64,000 bases of DNA from the NCBI RefSeq assembly GCF_040499845.1, contig NZ_CP159342.1, forward strand, positions 992,001 to 1,056,000. The letters run 5' to 3'. The translations under genes and the position numbers were made by a program. Below, piece after piece: positions 52,512 through 61,499 of the stretch. Source of the stretch: Micromonospora sp. CCTCC AA 2012012. Lineage in GTDB: Bacteria > Actinomycetota > Actinomycetes > Mycobacteriales > Micromonosporaceae. Numbering within the stretch: the stretch's first letter is position 1; every line of letters begins with the position of its first letter. The notes beneath the pieces were generated by a model. The model was given only the letters and a program-made list of their open reading frames with translations. It had not been told where the DNA came from and ran no database searches.

Positions 52512-54491
52512 GTGAGCTGGCCCAGGCGAGTGATGGGCGCCGCGCTGCTGACGGCGGTGCTGGTGCTGCCGCCCTGGCTGCTGGCCAGATACGCCGGTCC
52601 GCTGCTCCCCAGCTGGCCGACCGCCGCGCAGCTGCGCGCCTGGGTCGCGGACCCGCTGACCGCCCGCACGGTCACCGTGGGGCTCGCCGCCGGGGCGTGG
52701 CTGCTGTGGCTGGGCGTGGTCTACACGGTGGCGGTGACCGCCGCCCGGCGGCTGCGGGCGGGAGCTCGCTGGGTGCGCCGCCTGCCGCTGCCCACCCCGT
52801 GGCAGGCTGCCGCGACGAGCATGGCCGGCGCCGCCGCCCTCACCACCGCCCACACACCCGCCCCTGCCGTCGCTGCCTTGCCAGTAGCGGCGTCCACCGA
52901 CGGCCTCCACCACCACCAGCCGGACACCGTGCGGGCACACACCGACACGGGGGTGACGATCGCCGGGGGCTGGCTCCCCGACGAGACGGCCCGGCAGGTC
53001 ACCGCAGCGGCAGCCCTGGTGTGGCTGCGCCGCCGCCGCGCCTACCAACCCGGCCAGAAATCCCACAATGCGTCAGCGCTGACACCGCTGCCGGACACGG
53101 TCACCGCCGTGCAGGCAGCGGTCGCCGATCAACCGCCACCGCCGGCCACCCCCACCAGAGCCGCGATGCCGGACCTGCCCGCTACCGGGGTGGCTTTCAC
53201 CGGCGACGGCACGACCGACGCCATCCGAGGTGTCCTCGTCACTCGACTGCTCGCCGCACTGCGTGACCCTGCAGACGGTGTGCGGGTGCTCGTCACTCGC
53301 CGCGCCTTGGCCGCCCTGCTACCCGACCTGCCCGCAGCGTCTGAAACGATCCCCGGCTTGCACGTCGTCGACACCGCCGACAAGGCCGTCGGACTGCTGG
53401 CCTCCGCAGCCCACACCCCCGCACCGTCCGATGACAGCCTCCCGCCGGCACCGGTCCTGATCACCGAAGGGAGCTCCGCCGCCGCGACTGAGCAGCTGAC
53501 CGCCCTGATCGCACACCGGGTACAGGTCGTCACGCTCGACACGAGGGCCGTCGGACACACCTGGCACGTGGACCGCCACGGTCACACCCGCGACGAGCGC
53601 ACGGGCCGACCCGGACCACGGCTGTGTGTCCTCAACCCCACGGCCGCGACAGACCTGCTCACCGTCCTCGTCGGCCCCACGACTACCGCGTCCACCAGCG
53701 CCGCCGCGAAACGACAGCAGTCCGCCGTCGGCACGCAGGCTCGGATTCCCCGCCAACCTGGCAGGGACACCCTGCGCACGACCACGTCACGCCCGGCGGT
53801 GTTCGAGCTGCGGGTGCTCGGTCGCCCTACCCTGCACGTCGAGGGGCAGCCGGTGACGATCCGCCGCAGCGCGGCCCTGCAGGTGCTGGTCTTCCTCGCC
53901 GTGCGGCCCGACGGCGCCACCACCACGCAACTGGTCCAGGCCATCTGGCCCGGCCTACCCGTCCACACCCTCACCAGCCGCCTCTACACCACCCTCAGCG
54001 ACCTCCGCGCCAACCTTCGCGCCGTGACAGACCTGGAAGTCCTCGGAACTGTCGACGACCGCTACTGCCTAAACCCCCAGCAGGTCGACGTCGACCTGTG
54101 GCGGCTGCACACCGCCGCCCACCACGCCGCCGCCACCCTCACCGATCCGACACTCGCCTGGCAGACGGTGATCGACGCCTACACCGGTGACCTTGCCGCA
54201 GGCCACACCTGGCCGTGGATCGACCAGCCCCGCGAAGTCACCCGCCGGGTCGTCCTCGACGCCTACGCCAGCCTCGCGGCGGCGCACACCGACCCGCACG
54301 ACCGGCTTCGACTCCTGCAGGCGGCGATCCGCATCGACCCCTACAACCAGGACCTGCACCAGCGCGCCGCTGACGAACTCACCGCGCTCGGCGACCCCGC
54401 CGCCGCCCACCGGCTCCTGCACACCCAGCGGAAACTCTTCCCCGACGTCGCCCCTGCCGGCAGCGACCTACCAGTCGACGTTCGCCGCTGA
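52512..54491 (+). CDS. membrane-anchored BTAD-domain regulator
   Basis: 659 residues from GTG 52512 after GGAGGGG. Two N-terminal hydrophobic segments (~8-28 and ~55-80), a variable middle (~180-370), then an AfsR/SARP-type end: FELRVLGRPTLHVEGQPVTI (OmpR-like wHTH, ~430-520) and a bacterial transcriptional activator domain (~540-640) ending LQAAIRIDPYNQDLHQRAAD. The DNA-binding part being tethered to the membrane is unusual for the AfsR family and suggests envelope-linked control. Confidence 0.84.
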   Translation: MSWPRRVMGAALLTAVLVLPPWLLARYAGPLLPSWPTAAQLRAWVADPLTARTVTVGLAAGAWLLWLGVVYTVAVTAARRLRAGARWVRRLPLPTPWQAAATSMAGAAALTTAHTPAPAVAALPVAASTDGLHHHQPDTVRAHTDTGVTIAGGWLPDETARQVTAAAALVWLRRRRAYQPGQKSHNASALTPLPDTVTAVQAAVADQPPPPATPTRAAMPDLPATGVAFTGDGTTDAIRGVLVTRLLAALRDPADGVRVLVTRRALAALLPDLPAASETIPGLHVVDTADKAVGLLASAAHTPAPSDDSLPPAPVLITEGSSAAATEQLTALIAHRVQVVTLDTRAVGHTWHVDRHGHTRDERTGRPGPRLCVLNPTAATDLLTVLVGPTTTASTSAAAKRQQSAVGTQARIPRQPGRDTLRTTTSRPAVFELRVLGRPTLHVEGQPVTIRRSAALQVLVFLAVRPDGATTTQLVQAIWPGLPVHTLTSRLYTTLSDLRANLRAVTDLEVLGTVDDRYCLNPQQVDVDLWRLHTAAHHAAATLTDPTLAWQTVIDAYTGDLAAGHTWPWIDQPREVTRRVVLDAYASLAAAHTDPHDRLRLLQAAIRIDPYNQDLHQRAADELTALGDPAAAHRLLHTQRKLFPDVAPAGSDLPVDVRR

Positions 54492-54603
54492 CCGACTGAC
54501 GAGAGCTCACCGTGTGACCAGCTCACCGCGCCCCTCGCGGCCCCGTAATACCGGCACCCCGCGTCACTGCAACTACTAGGAAGCCTGTGCGCGCGAAGCA
54601 GGA

Positions 54604-54705
54604 TCAATGCCCGTCGCGGCCCTTGCGATAAGAAGCCACGAGCCATCCGAGGAGCCCGACCAGCAAGAGGACCATGACGATGACACTGACCTGCCACGGC
54701 TTCAT
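54604..54705 (-). CDS. 33-residue membrane protein
   Basis: One transmembrane segment (VSVIVMVLLLVGLLGWLVA) followed by SYRKGRDGH, positive inside. No strong ribosome site is visible, so translation is uncertain. Could be a small regulatory membrane peptide. Confidence 0.35.
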   Translation of the reverse strand: MKPWQVSVIVMVLLLVGLLGWLVASYRKGRDGH

Positions 54706-54815
54706 GCGTGAGAGCGTAGGGGACTCCGGGCAGGAAGTGGTATGGATACGGTCCGGCGGGGGAGAGGCTGCTCGACGACCCCGCGGCGACTGGGAAGGCG
54801 AAGCGGAGGCACCTC

Positions 54816-54974
54816 TTGAACAGCAGGGGGCGCTGGGGCGTCGCACTCGTCGGCGTAGCGATGCTGATCGCGGTACTGACTGTCGATCGGGTTGGTCGCG
54901 ACCAGGTCGCGATGCTTCTGTCCCTTGAACTGGCGGTCCTCGGCGCGGCGTTCGTGGCATCGTCACGGCCATAG
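54816..54974 (+). CDS. 52-residue two-helix membrane protein
   Basis: TTG 54816 preceded by GGAGG. WGVALVGVAMLIAVLTV and VAMLLSLELAVLGAAFVA are two hydrophobic helices joined by DRVGRDQ. Small, unrecognised; probably a genuine short gene because of the ribosome site and clean membrane pattern. Confidence 0.45.
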   Translation: MNSRGRWGVALVGVAMLIAVLTVDRVGRDQVAMLLSLELAVLGAAFVASSRP

Positions 54975-55193
54975 CTACCACCCCGGCCCCAGTGCTGACG
55001 GTCCGCTCAGCACCTCACGAAGCCCGCATCACTGCGCATACCGATGCCAGCGCGGCTCCGCCAACCTCACCTCAATCACCTGACGTGTCGTTGCTCTTCC
55101 CGTAGACACTATGGACGGTCCCACCGGCCAGCTCCGCTATGAGGAAGGCGGCGCCCCGCCGAGCGCTCCAGTGGCTAGAATTACTGTGCTCGT

Positions 55194-56027
55194 ATGGCTG
55201 CAGCGATGGACGACGCCCGCGACATCGCGACCGCACTGCGAGGATCTGTTCTGCAGGGCCACCCCGTGGAGGAGGGGCCCGGCCACACCTTCCTGGTGAG
55301 GAAGGTCGAACCTGCTCGACTACTCGATGCGTGGCATGCCGCTCACGCGGTCATGCCGGTTACAGGCCGGTGGCCCGTCTTCACGTTGCCGGACGGCCTC
55401 TACGACGAACCGGATGCTGTGTACCTCGCTGATCTGGACAGGGCGGCTCGGACGCTGGATCCGTGGTCGGTGTATCAGCGCAGCAGTGAGGTCCAGGACC
55501 ACCAGAGCGTAGAGCGCTATGTGCAGACGTTTCTGGGCCCCGAGATGGTCGCCTCCGCCTTCGAGCAGCTGACCCTACCGACCACCTCGACGGCTCTGCA
55601 GCGGTGGACCTATGACACCCTCCTCGCCGACTCGAAGCTCGCCGCCCGCGCCTTCAGCGGGTCCAAATACCTCGTCGGCACCAGCAGATGGCACACCTGG
55701 CCCGAAGTGCATTTGGTGCTACTGCCCACAACGTCACAATGTCTGGCCCCTGCCTGGGTGCCCTACTTCGGCGCCACCCGCGACAACTGCATCCCGGCGT
55801 TGGCAGCGGCCCTCCGGCAGTGGGACCAGCGGTGGGGCGCCGCTCTCATCGCCGCTTGGGGAACCATGCTGCAGCTCACCGCGCAACACCGACCTCAACC
55901 GGGCTCGCAGGCGTGGGAGCTCGCCGGGCAACTCATGGCCGTCGGTGGCAGCCTGCAGTGCGAACAGTGGCAGCTCGCCATCGCGCTTACCCGGGGCGAC
56001 GCCTGGTTCCTGCACGACCGTCCCTGA
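55194..56027 (+). CDS. DUF4253-type protein
   Basis: 277 residues. The C-terminal ~110 residues (LVLLPTTSQCLAPAWVPYFG, ALRQWDQRWGAALIAAWGTM, ELAGQLMAVGGSLQ) fit the DUF4253 plan in which a Trp-rich W(x)RWGA segment is conserved; the N-terminal part is DDARDIATALRGSVLQGHPV with FTLPDGLYDEPDAVYLADLD. Function of the family unknown. ATG 55206 is an alternative start. Confidence 0.6.
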   Translation: MAAAMDDARDIATALRGSVLQGHPVEEGPGHTFLVRKVEPARLLDAWHAAHAVMPVTGRWPVFTLPDGLYDEPDAVYLADLDRAARTLDPWSVYQRSSEVQDHQSVERYVQTFLGPEMVASAFEQLTLPTTSTALQRWTYDTLLADSKLAARAFSGSKYLVGTSRWHTWPEVHLVLLPTTSQCLAPAWVPYFGATRDNCIPALAAALRQWDQRWGAALIAAWGTMLQLTAQHRPQPGSQAWELAGQLMAVGGSLQCEQWQLAIALTRGDAWFLHDRP

Positions 56028-56195
56028 TCGTTCCTTGCTTATCCCGCCGCCGGGCTGGCTGCAGCGCTCCCACCAGCAACTCCTCAACAACGTCGGGACG
56101 CCGACCTGCCTGTCGCTAACCGGCTGATCACCGAGGCGCGCCGCCGCGATCCTCTCGGCTGGACCCGCGCCTACCGCCACCGCTCTGACCTGCTG

Positions 56196-56235
56196 GTGTG
56201 AGGTCGTGTCAGGTCGTGTGAGGCGCTGTCAGGTC
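56196..56235 (+). repeat. four tandem 10-bp repeats upstream of LysM-BTAD gene
   Basis: GTGTGAGGTC, GTGTCAGGTC, GTGTGAGGCG and CTGTCAGGTC follow each other without gaps, one per DNA helical turn, ending 105 bases before the GTG start at 56341. SARP/BTAD regulators bind heptamer direct repeats at 11-base steps, so a regulator-binding array is plausible. Confidence 0.5.
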
Positions 56236-56340
56236 GCACCCCACCCCACTGGCACCTCGGCGGCCATACCGTCACGGCACTGTCCACCCCGCCCCGGCCG
56301 GCCACACCCGCCGCCGGCCGGGGCAACGAACGGAGGCCAG

Positions 56341-59307
56341 GTGACAATCCACGCCCGCACCCTCGCGATCGGCACGAGCGTCCTGTCCACGACCGCCGTG
56401 CCCGCCGTCCTCGCCCTCACCGGCACGTGGACACTGTCGCTGCCCGCACCGGACGCCGTCCGGCAGTGGATCGCCCAACCAGTGGGCACCGGCTTCGTCA
56501 CGGCCCTCACCGCCACCGGAGCAGTGGCCATGTGGCTGCTGCTGGCCACCGCCGTGCTCACCCACGCCTACCGCGCCCTCGGCCGGAGGCTGCGCTGGAT
56601 AGCCACGCTTCACCTACCGGGCCCGTTCCAAAGCCTCACGGCTGCGCTGCTCGGCGCGACCGCCGTCACCACCGCCACCGGTGCCACCGCCCACGCCGCC
56701 CCCGTCACCCACAGCAGCACCGACCTGGCCGTCTCCGAACCGGCCACCGCGGCACTCTACCCGCCGGCCACCGGCCGTACCCGCACGGATCCGCCACCGG
56801 CCAACGGGCCGGCGGCCACCTATACCGTCCGCCGCGGGGACAGCCTCTGCAGGATCGCCGAACAGGAACTCGGCGACGCTGACCGGTGGCCGGAAATCTA
56901 TGCCCTCAACCGCGGTGCCCGCTTCCCGCGCACCGGCGGCACCCTGCAGGACCCGAACCTCATCTACCCCGGCTGGACCCTCGCCCTGCCCGCCGACGCC
57001 ACCCCACCCACCAGGCAGAAGCCCCGCACACCCGTCACCCCGCCGCCCAGCCCAGACAAACCCGACGGGCAGGCGTCGCCGTCACCTCCCGGCACACCCC
57101 CTACCAGTCCGTCACCTCGCCCGCCGTCGCCCGCGACACCGGCCACCCCAACACGGGACAGCAGCAGCATCCCAGCGCCCGCACCGACCTCCTCCGACGA
57201 GAACCCCGCCAGCCCCGCGGCGGAGGACACCAGCGGTGCCGTTGAGCGGGCGACCCGCGGCGTGTGGTTGCCCAGCGGCAGCTGGGTCGACATCGGCCTA
57301 GCCCTCGCGATCACCGCCGCGGTCGCGCTGGTCTGGGCCCACCGCCGCCATCGCTACGTCCCCCGCAACCCCACCAGCGCAGCCGCACGGGTGGACGACC
57401 CTGACCTGGCACCCATGCCCCGAGTGGTCGGGCAGATCCGCCGCGGCCTGCGCCGCGCCGCCGCCGGCGAGCCCGACCCGTACGCACCCGCCCCCCGACG
57501 TGACACCCACGACGACGAGAACGACATCGACGACGAGCCCGCACACACCGGTGATGACGACCGGGACGCCGATGCTTCCGCAGCCCACGCACCCGCGATG
57601 TCCGACGATGCGCGCGGCGTCGATGCGGCAGTGCTGCCAGTGGTGCCGGCCCTGGACCACCCATTCGCCGCTCGGTGGCCCGCCGCCGGGCTGGGACTGA
57701 CCGGTCCCGGCGCACAAGCTGCCGCCCGCGGGTTCCTCACCGCCGCCCTGGCCACCGGCGGCGTGAACCACCCGCAGGCCCGCACCGAGGTAATCATCCC
57801 GTCGCCGACCGCGGCGACACTCCTGGACGCCGCCGCAGCCGACCTGCCACGCACGCCCCGACTGACCATCACCACCACCCTCGACGACGCCCTGAACCTC
57901 CTGGAAGCCCAGACGATGCGGCGCACCCGCCTGGTGTGCCGGCACGACGTCGACAGCGTCGCCGAGCTACGCCGCACCGCGCCCCACGAAGCACCTCTAC
58001 CTCCGATCATGCTGCTGGCCGAGGCCACCGACCGCCACGAGCGAGCCCGCATCGCCGCCCTCCTCGCCCAGGGACAGCACCTCGACATCCACGGGATCCT
58101 CCTCGGCGCATGGCCCGAAGGCGACACCATCACCGTCGCCGCCGACGGCACCACTGCCACCAGCGACGAGAGCCCTTTCTGCGGCGGCCACCCCGCGGAT
58201 CCAGGTCGTCTCGCCGTGCTCGGCCCGACCGAAGCCGTCGACCTGCTCACCACCCTCGCCGAGTCCCACACCGGGCAACCGCCCGCTCCCACCGACCAGC
58301 AGCACCTCTCTCACGCACACCCGTCTACCCCCCACAACCCGCCGCCTCCCGCACCCCGCTCAGCGCTGACAGCCGCCGCGCAACTCGCACCCCAGGCCGA
58401 TAGCGCACAGACTCCGGCTCACCGCCAAGAGGTGAAGCTGGCCGCCTCCGATGAGGCGGCTGCGGTCGACGGCCGAAATGACCGCGTCAGGCACCTCCCG
58501 GACGACGCCACGGCAGGCGCCAGCGCCGACACCCCATCCGGGCAGGTGCGCGTGCGGGTACTGGGAACCCCGGCAGTAATCGACGGCGACCCGCAGCGCA
58601 CACCACGCGCCAAGTCCCTGGAACTGCTGGTGTACCTCGCGGTCCACGACGGAGCAGCCTCCACCGACGCCATCCTCGACGACCTCCTACCCGACGCCCC
58701 ATCCAGCAAAGCCCACGGCCGGCTCTACACCTACGTCTCCGGCCTACGCGCGGTCCTACGACACACCGGCGGACCCCGCACCTATCTCAGCCACCCCAAT
58801 CACCGCTACCTCCTGCACCCAGACACCCTCGACATCGACCTATGGCGCATGCGCGAAGCCATCCGAGAAGCCAGCCACACCACCAACCCCCACACCCGCA
58901 CCGCCGCACTGCGCCGCGCGGTCGACGCCTACACCGGTCCCCTCGCGCAGGACTGCGACTACGAATGGATCGAGCCCTACCGCGAAGCGGTCCGCCAGGA
59001 AGCTATCGACGCACACCTCGCCCTCGCTGACACCCTGACCGACGACCCGGCGCAGCAGCTCGCCGTCCTCGACGCCGCCATCGCCCACCACCCCCACCAC
59101 GAACCCCTGTACCAGCAGGCGATGCGCGCCCGCGCCGAACTGGGGCACCTCGACGCGATCCGCACCCTGCGCCGTCAGCTGACCCGAGCCCTCGCCGAGA
59201 TCGACGCCGAACCCCGCGACGACACCCTCGCCCTCGCTGACCGGCTCATCGCCGCGGTCACACGCTCCGGCAAGCCCAGCCAGAAGCCTGAAAGCCGGAC
59301 CGCATGA
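56341..59307 (+). CDS. membrane LysM-BTAD regulator
   Basis: 988 residues from GTG 56341 (GGAGG upstream). Hydrophobic segments at ~10-30 and ~55-78, a signal-like segment ending AHAA (~120), LysM domain at 161-215 (YTVRRGDSLCRIAEQELGDA, LIYPGWTLALPA), a Pro/Thr-rich spacer (~220-300), a transmembrane helix (~313-333, VDIGLALAITAAVALVWA), then a long cytoplasmic part ending in a BTAD region from ~737 (VRVLGTPAVIDGD; LVYLAVHDGAASTDAILDDL). LysM binds peptidoglycan GlcNAc, so the protein could sense the wall outside and bind DNA inside. Ends in an ATGA overlap with the next gene. Confidence 0.85.
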   Translation: MTIHARTLAIGTSVLSTTAVPAVLALTGTWTLSLPAPDAVRQWIAQPVGTGFVTALTATGAVAMWLLLATAVLTHAYRALGRRLRWIATLHLPGPFQSLTAALLGATAVTTATGATAHAAPVTHSSTDLAVSEPATAALYPPATGRTRTDPPPANGPAATYTVRRGDSLCRIAEQELGDADRWPEIYALNRGARFPRTGGTLQDPNLIYPGWTLALPADATPPTRQKPRTPVTPPPSPDKPDGQASPSPPGTPPTSPSPRPPSPATPATPTRDSSSIPAPAPTSSDENPASPAAEDTSGAVERATRGVWLPSGSWVDIGLALAITAAVALVWAHRRHRYVPRNPTSAAARVDDPDLAPMPRVVGQIRRGLRRAAAGEPDPYAPAPRRDTHDDENDIDDEPAHTGDDDRDADASAAHAPAMSDDARGVDAAVLPVVPALDHPFAARWPAAGLGLTGPGAQAAARGFLTAALATGGVNHPQARTEVIIPSPTAATLLDAAAADLPRTPRLTITTTLDDALNLLEAQTMRRTRLVCRHDVDSVAELRRTAPHEAPLPPIMLLAEATDRHERARIAALLAQGQHLDIHGILLGAWPEGDTITVAADGTTATSDESPFCGGHPADPGRLAVLGPTEAVDLLTTLAESHTGQPPAPTDQQHLSHAHPSTPHNPPPPAPRSALTAAAQLAPQADSAQTPAHRQEVKLAASDEAAAVDGRNDRVRHLPDDATAGASADTPSGQVRVRVLGTPAVIDGDPQRTPRAKSLELLVYLAVHDGAASTDAILDDLLPDAPSSKAHGRLYTYVSGLRAVLRHTGGPRTYLSHPNHRYLLHPDTLDIDLWRMREAIREASHTTNPHTRTAALRRAVDAYTGPLAQDCDYEWIEPYREAVRQEAIDAHLALADTLTDDPAQQLAVLDAAIAHHPHHEPLYQQAMRARAELGHLDAIRTLRRQLTRALAEIDAEPRDDTLALADRLIAAVTRSGKPSQKPESRTA

Positions 59308-59353
59308 GCACCACGACAGCGCACGCCACCCAAGCCGGGGAGCGAGAGCGGGA

Positions 59354-60418
59354 GTGGCGCCATCTACGGCGGCTGCGGTGGGGGTCCGCGCCGTGCTCGC
59401 CCTCGGCATTACCGCGTCCATCGCCGCGAACGTGCTTCACGCCCGCCCCAGCCCGGTCAGCCAAGTCATCTCCGCGTGGCCGCCCCTGGCGCTGATGCTC
59501 ACCGTCGAGCTGATCTCCCGCGTGCCCACCCACCAACGGCTACTGGCAGCGGTCCGGATGATCGCCGCCGCCCCGATCGCCGCCATCGCGGCCTGGGTGA
59601 GCTATTCGCACATGGCCGGCGTAGCCGCCCGCTACGGCGAGACCCAAGCCGCCGCTGCATACCTGCTGCCCCTGTCTGTCGACGGACTGGTCGTGGTCGC
59701 CAGCGTCAGTCTCGTCGAGATCACCGGCCGCCTCCGCACCGCCACCACACCCTCCCCAGATGGACTGTGGAAGCAAGATTCGGCCCTGTATCGGCAACCC
59801 GACGATCCGAGCTACATCACGGCCTTGACCGTCGCGTCCCAGGCACCGCATCCCAGCGGCCCCTGCACCGCCCGGAGATCTGAGCCGATGGAGGATACCC
59901 GGCCGGCAAGGTCGTCTGTGGCTTCAGCGCCATCCACTCCCGCCGTGCCGCCACCGTCCACGGGTTCGGAGGGCACGCCGGCCGGTGACAAGACCCGAAC
60001 GCCTACCGAGCGCCGGCCAGAACCGGGATCTGGCTACCAGGGGGCCATCGCAGAAGAAGGCGATCGGACCCAGAACGGGGAGCCCGGCGTAGAGGGCCGC
60101 GCTGAAGCCACGCCGAGGGCCCGGTGCCGCATCGCAGCATCCACCGCCAGGTCCACCGAACACCCGCCATCGCCACCTCACGGCGACCCTGCCGACGGAG
60201 GACACTCGCACCGTCGTGCTGGCGGCCACGAGGAAGCCGTGCCCTCGGACACAGCCTCTGCGGTGGCGTACTGGCACCGCCGCGACCCAGGCCTGCATCC
60301 GGCGCAGATCGCCGCGCGGATCGGCAGATCCGAGCGCACCGTCCGGCGACACTGGCCGCTGCCCACCAGCGACACACCCCACGCCAACCGCAACGTGGCC
60401 AACTCCGTCCATCGCTGA
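59354..60418 (+). CDS. DUF2637 membrane protein, N-terminus frameshifted
   Basis: 354 residues in the main frame: four hydrophobic segments (~8-140) with PVSQVISAWPPLALMLTVEL and AAWVSYSHMAGVAARYGETQ, the DUF2637 signature, then a disordered linker and a C-terminal homeodomain-like helix-turn-helix (PAQIAARIGRSERTVRRHWP). The natural start is probably ATG 59304, which overlaps the previous stop and opens GEREREWRHLRRLRWG; it joins the main frame if one G is added to the G-run near 59390. SpdB2/DUF2637 proteins belong to actinomycete conjugative elements. Confidence 0.78.
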   Translation: MAPSTAAAVGVRAVLALGITASIAANVLHARPSPVSQVISAWPPLALMLTVELISRVPTHQRLLAAVRMIAAAPIAAIAAWVSYSHMAGVAARYGETQAAAAYLLPLSVDGLVVVASVSLVEITGRLRTATTPSPDGLWKQDSALYRQPDDPSYITALTVASQAPHPSGPCTARRSEPMEDTRPARSSVASAPSTPAVPPPSTGSEGTPAGDKTRTPTERRPEPGSGYQGAIAEEGDRTQNGEPGVEGRAEATPRARCRIAASTARSTEHPPSPPHGDPADGGHSHRRAGGHEEAVPSDTASAVAYWHRRDPGLHPAQIAARIGRSERTVRRHWPLPTSDTPHANRNVANSVHR

Positions 60419-60588
60419 GGATGCCGGCCCGAAACGTGAGAACCACCCGACATGATCCGGCAGGGGCAAGGCATTCCATCGCTGACTCGCCCGCGGGGCC
60501 AGAAGGTGGCAAGCTGCCGCATCCGCCGCGCGATCATGCGGGAACAAGAATTAGCGGGAACGCTGAGAGGGTCTGGCATGCTCGTCGT

Positions 60589-60966
60589 ATGGAGCCAGAA
60601 CAGCGAAGAAGCATAGTGGAAGCTCTGTGGAACGCGCTCTTCAACAGGCCCAATCCGTTCGCGGCGCCTCGCCACACGCCGCGTCGTACCTTTCGAGGCC
60701 ATCCCGTCAGGTGGGCCCTCGTTCGTCCTCTGATCGGCTGCTGGTACGTAGTCGAGACATATCTCTTCGTCTTCGAGGAGGCGAAGGCGCCATCAGCAGG
60801 ACGCCTTCCGCGTCCGGGCGGATCCATCACTGCTCAGAGCGACAAGTCCCGGTTGATAGCACCCCCGGGCCGCCTTGTCACATCCTCTGGCCGCCAGCTG
60901 CGCGGTCCCAACCTCGCAGGCCGAATTCCTGCATGTCCTTCGGCCTCCGGGGCTGCCGTCGTCTGA
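60589..60966 (+). CDS. hypothetical protein
   Basis: 125 residues from ATG 60589. RRTFRGHPVRWALVRPLIGC then WYVVETYLFVFEE may be one membrane-associated segment; the C-terminal half is Arg/Ser/Pro-rich and of doubtful coding quality. Unrecognised, weak ribosome site. Confidence 0.35.
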   Translation: MEPEQRRSIVEALWNALFNRPNPFAAPRHTPRRTFRGHPVRWALVRPLIGCWYVVETYLFVFEEAKAPSAGRLPRPGGSITAQSDKSRLIAPPGRLVTSSGRQLRGPNLAGRIPACPSASGAAVV

Positions 60967-61005
60967 TCGCACGACGCGCTCCCCGCCCTTCCTCGGGAGC
61001 GTCCC

Positions 61006-61206
61006 TTGCTCGACCTGCTCAAGCCTCTCGCCGACACCACCGGCCCAGCCGTGTGGATCATCGTCGGTGTCGTCTTCGCCTTCCTGTTCTTCGTGGGAGT
61101 CACGCTCTTCGTGGCCCTGTTCTCGCCGGACAAGGTGCGTGCGGAACGCGCACACCGCATCCTGCGCGAGTTGTTGGTGGTACTCACCCTCCGGCGGCGA
61201 CAGTGA
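61006..61206 (+). CDS. 66-residue single-pass membrane protein
   Basis: TTG 61006 with GGGAG upstream. VWIIVGVVFAFLFFVGVTLF is a clear transmembrane helix; the tail HRILRELLVVLTLRRRQ is basic. Its stop overlaps the GTG start of the next gene (GTGA), supporting real translation. Confidence 0.6.
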   Translation: MLDLLKPLADTTGPAVWIIVGVVFAFLFFVGVTLFVALFSPDKVRAERAHRILRELLVVLTLRRRQ

Positions 61207-61427
61207 GCGCCCGCCCTTACCGAGGGCGGCCCTCCTCATGCCCTCCACAAGTGCTCCAGAAGGTGGTCACCATGCGGCGGGCCGGCAGTCGGCTGGTCGA
61301 CATCTGCGCGGCGATGAACGAGGCAGAGATCCCCACCCCGGGCGGGGGACGCAAGTGGTGGCCCTCTCACGTCTCCCGGTTGCTGTACACCCGAGCAGCC
61401 CAGCGGCTCGACGGCGGCGAACCGTAG
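61203..61427 (+). CDS. small recombinase-like HTH protein
   Basis: 74 residues: LQKVVTMRRAGSRLVDICAA, MNEAEIPTPGGGRKWWPSHV and SRLLYTRAAQRL resemble the 'recombinase' domain of large serine recombinases (the ...GIPTP.GG.W....V..IL.. pattern). The catalytic resolvase domain is absent and the gene looks complete, so it is a stand-alone DNA-binding protein rather than a working recombinase. Confidence 0.6.
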   Translation: MSARPYRGRPSSCPPQVLQKVVTMRRAGSRLVDICAAMNEAEIPTPGGGRKWWPSHVSRLLYTRAAQRLDGGEP

Positions 61428-61432
61428 CAGTC

Positions 61433-61470
61433 GTGCTGGTCCGGACACCCGAAAGTGTCCGGACCGGCAC
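61433..61470. terminator. strong two-way terminator hairpin
   Basis: Arms 61433-61448 and 61455-61470 pair at 15 of 16 positions around a CCGAAA loop, right between a + strand gene ending at 61427 and a - strand gene ending at 61500. Confidence 0.8.
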
Positions 61471-61499
61471 GATCGCAGAGCCTCGTGCCGTTGGAATGG

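Noticed and set aside
57000..57230. Simple Pro/Thr codon repeats as a DNA repeat element
   Set aside because: They code for the disordered spacer between LysM and the transmembrane helix.
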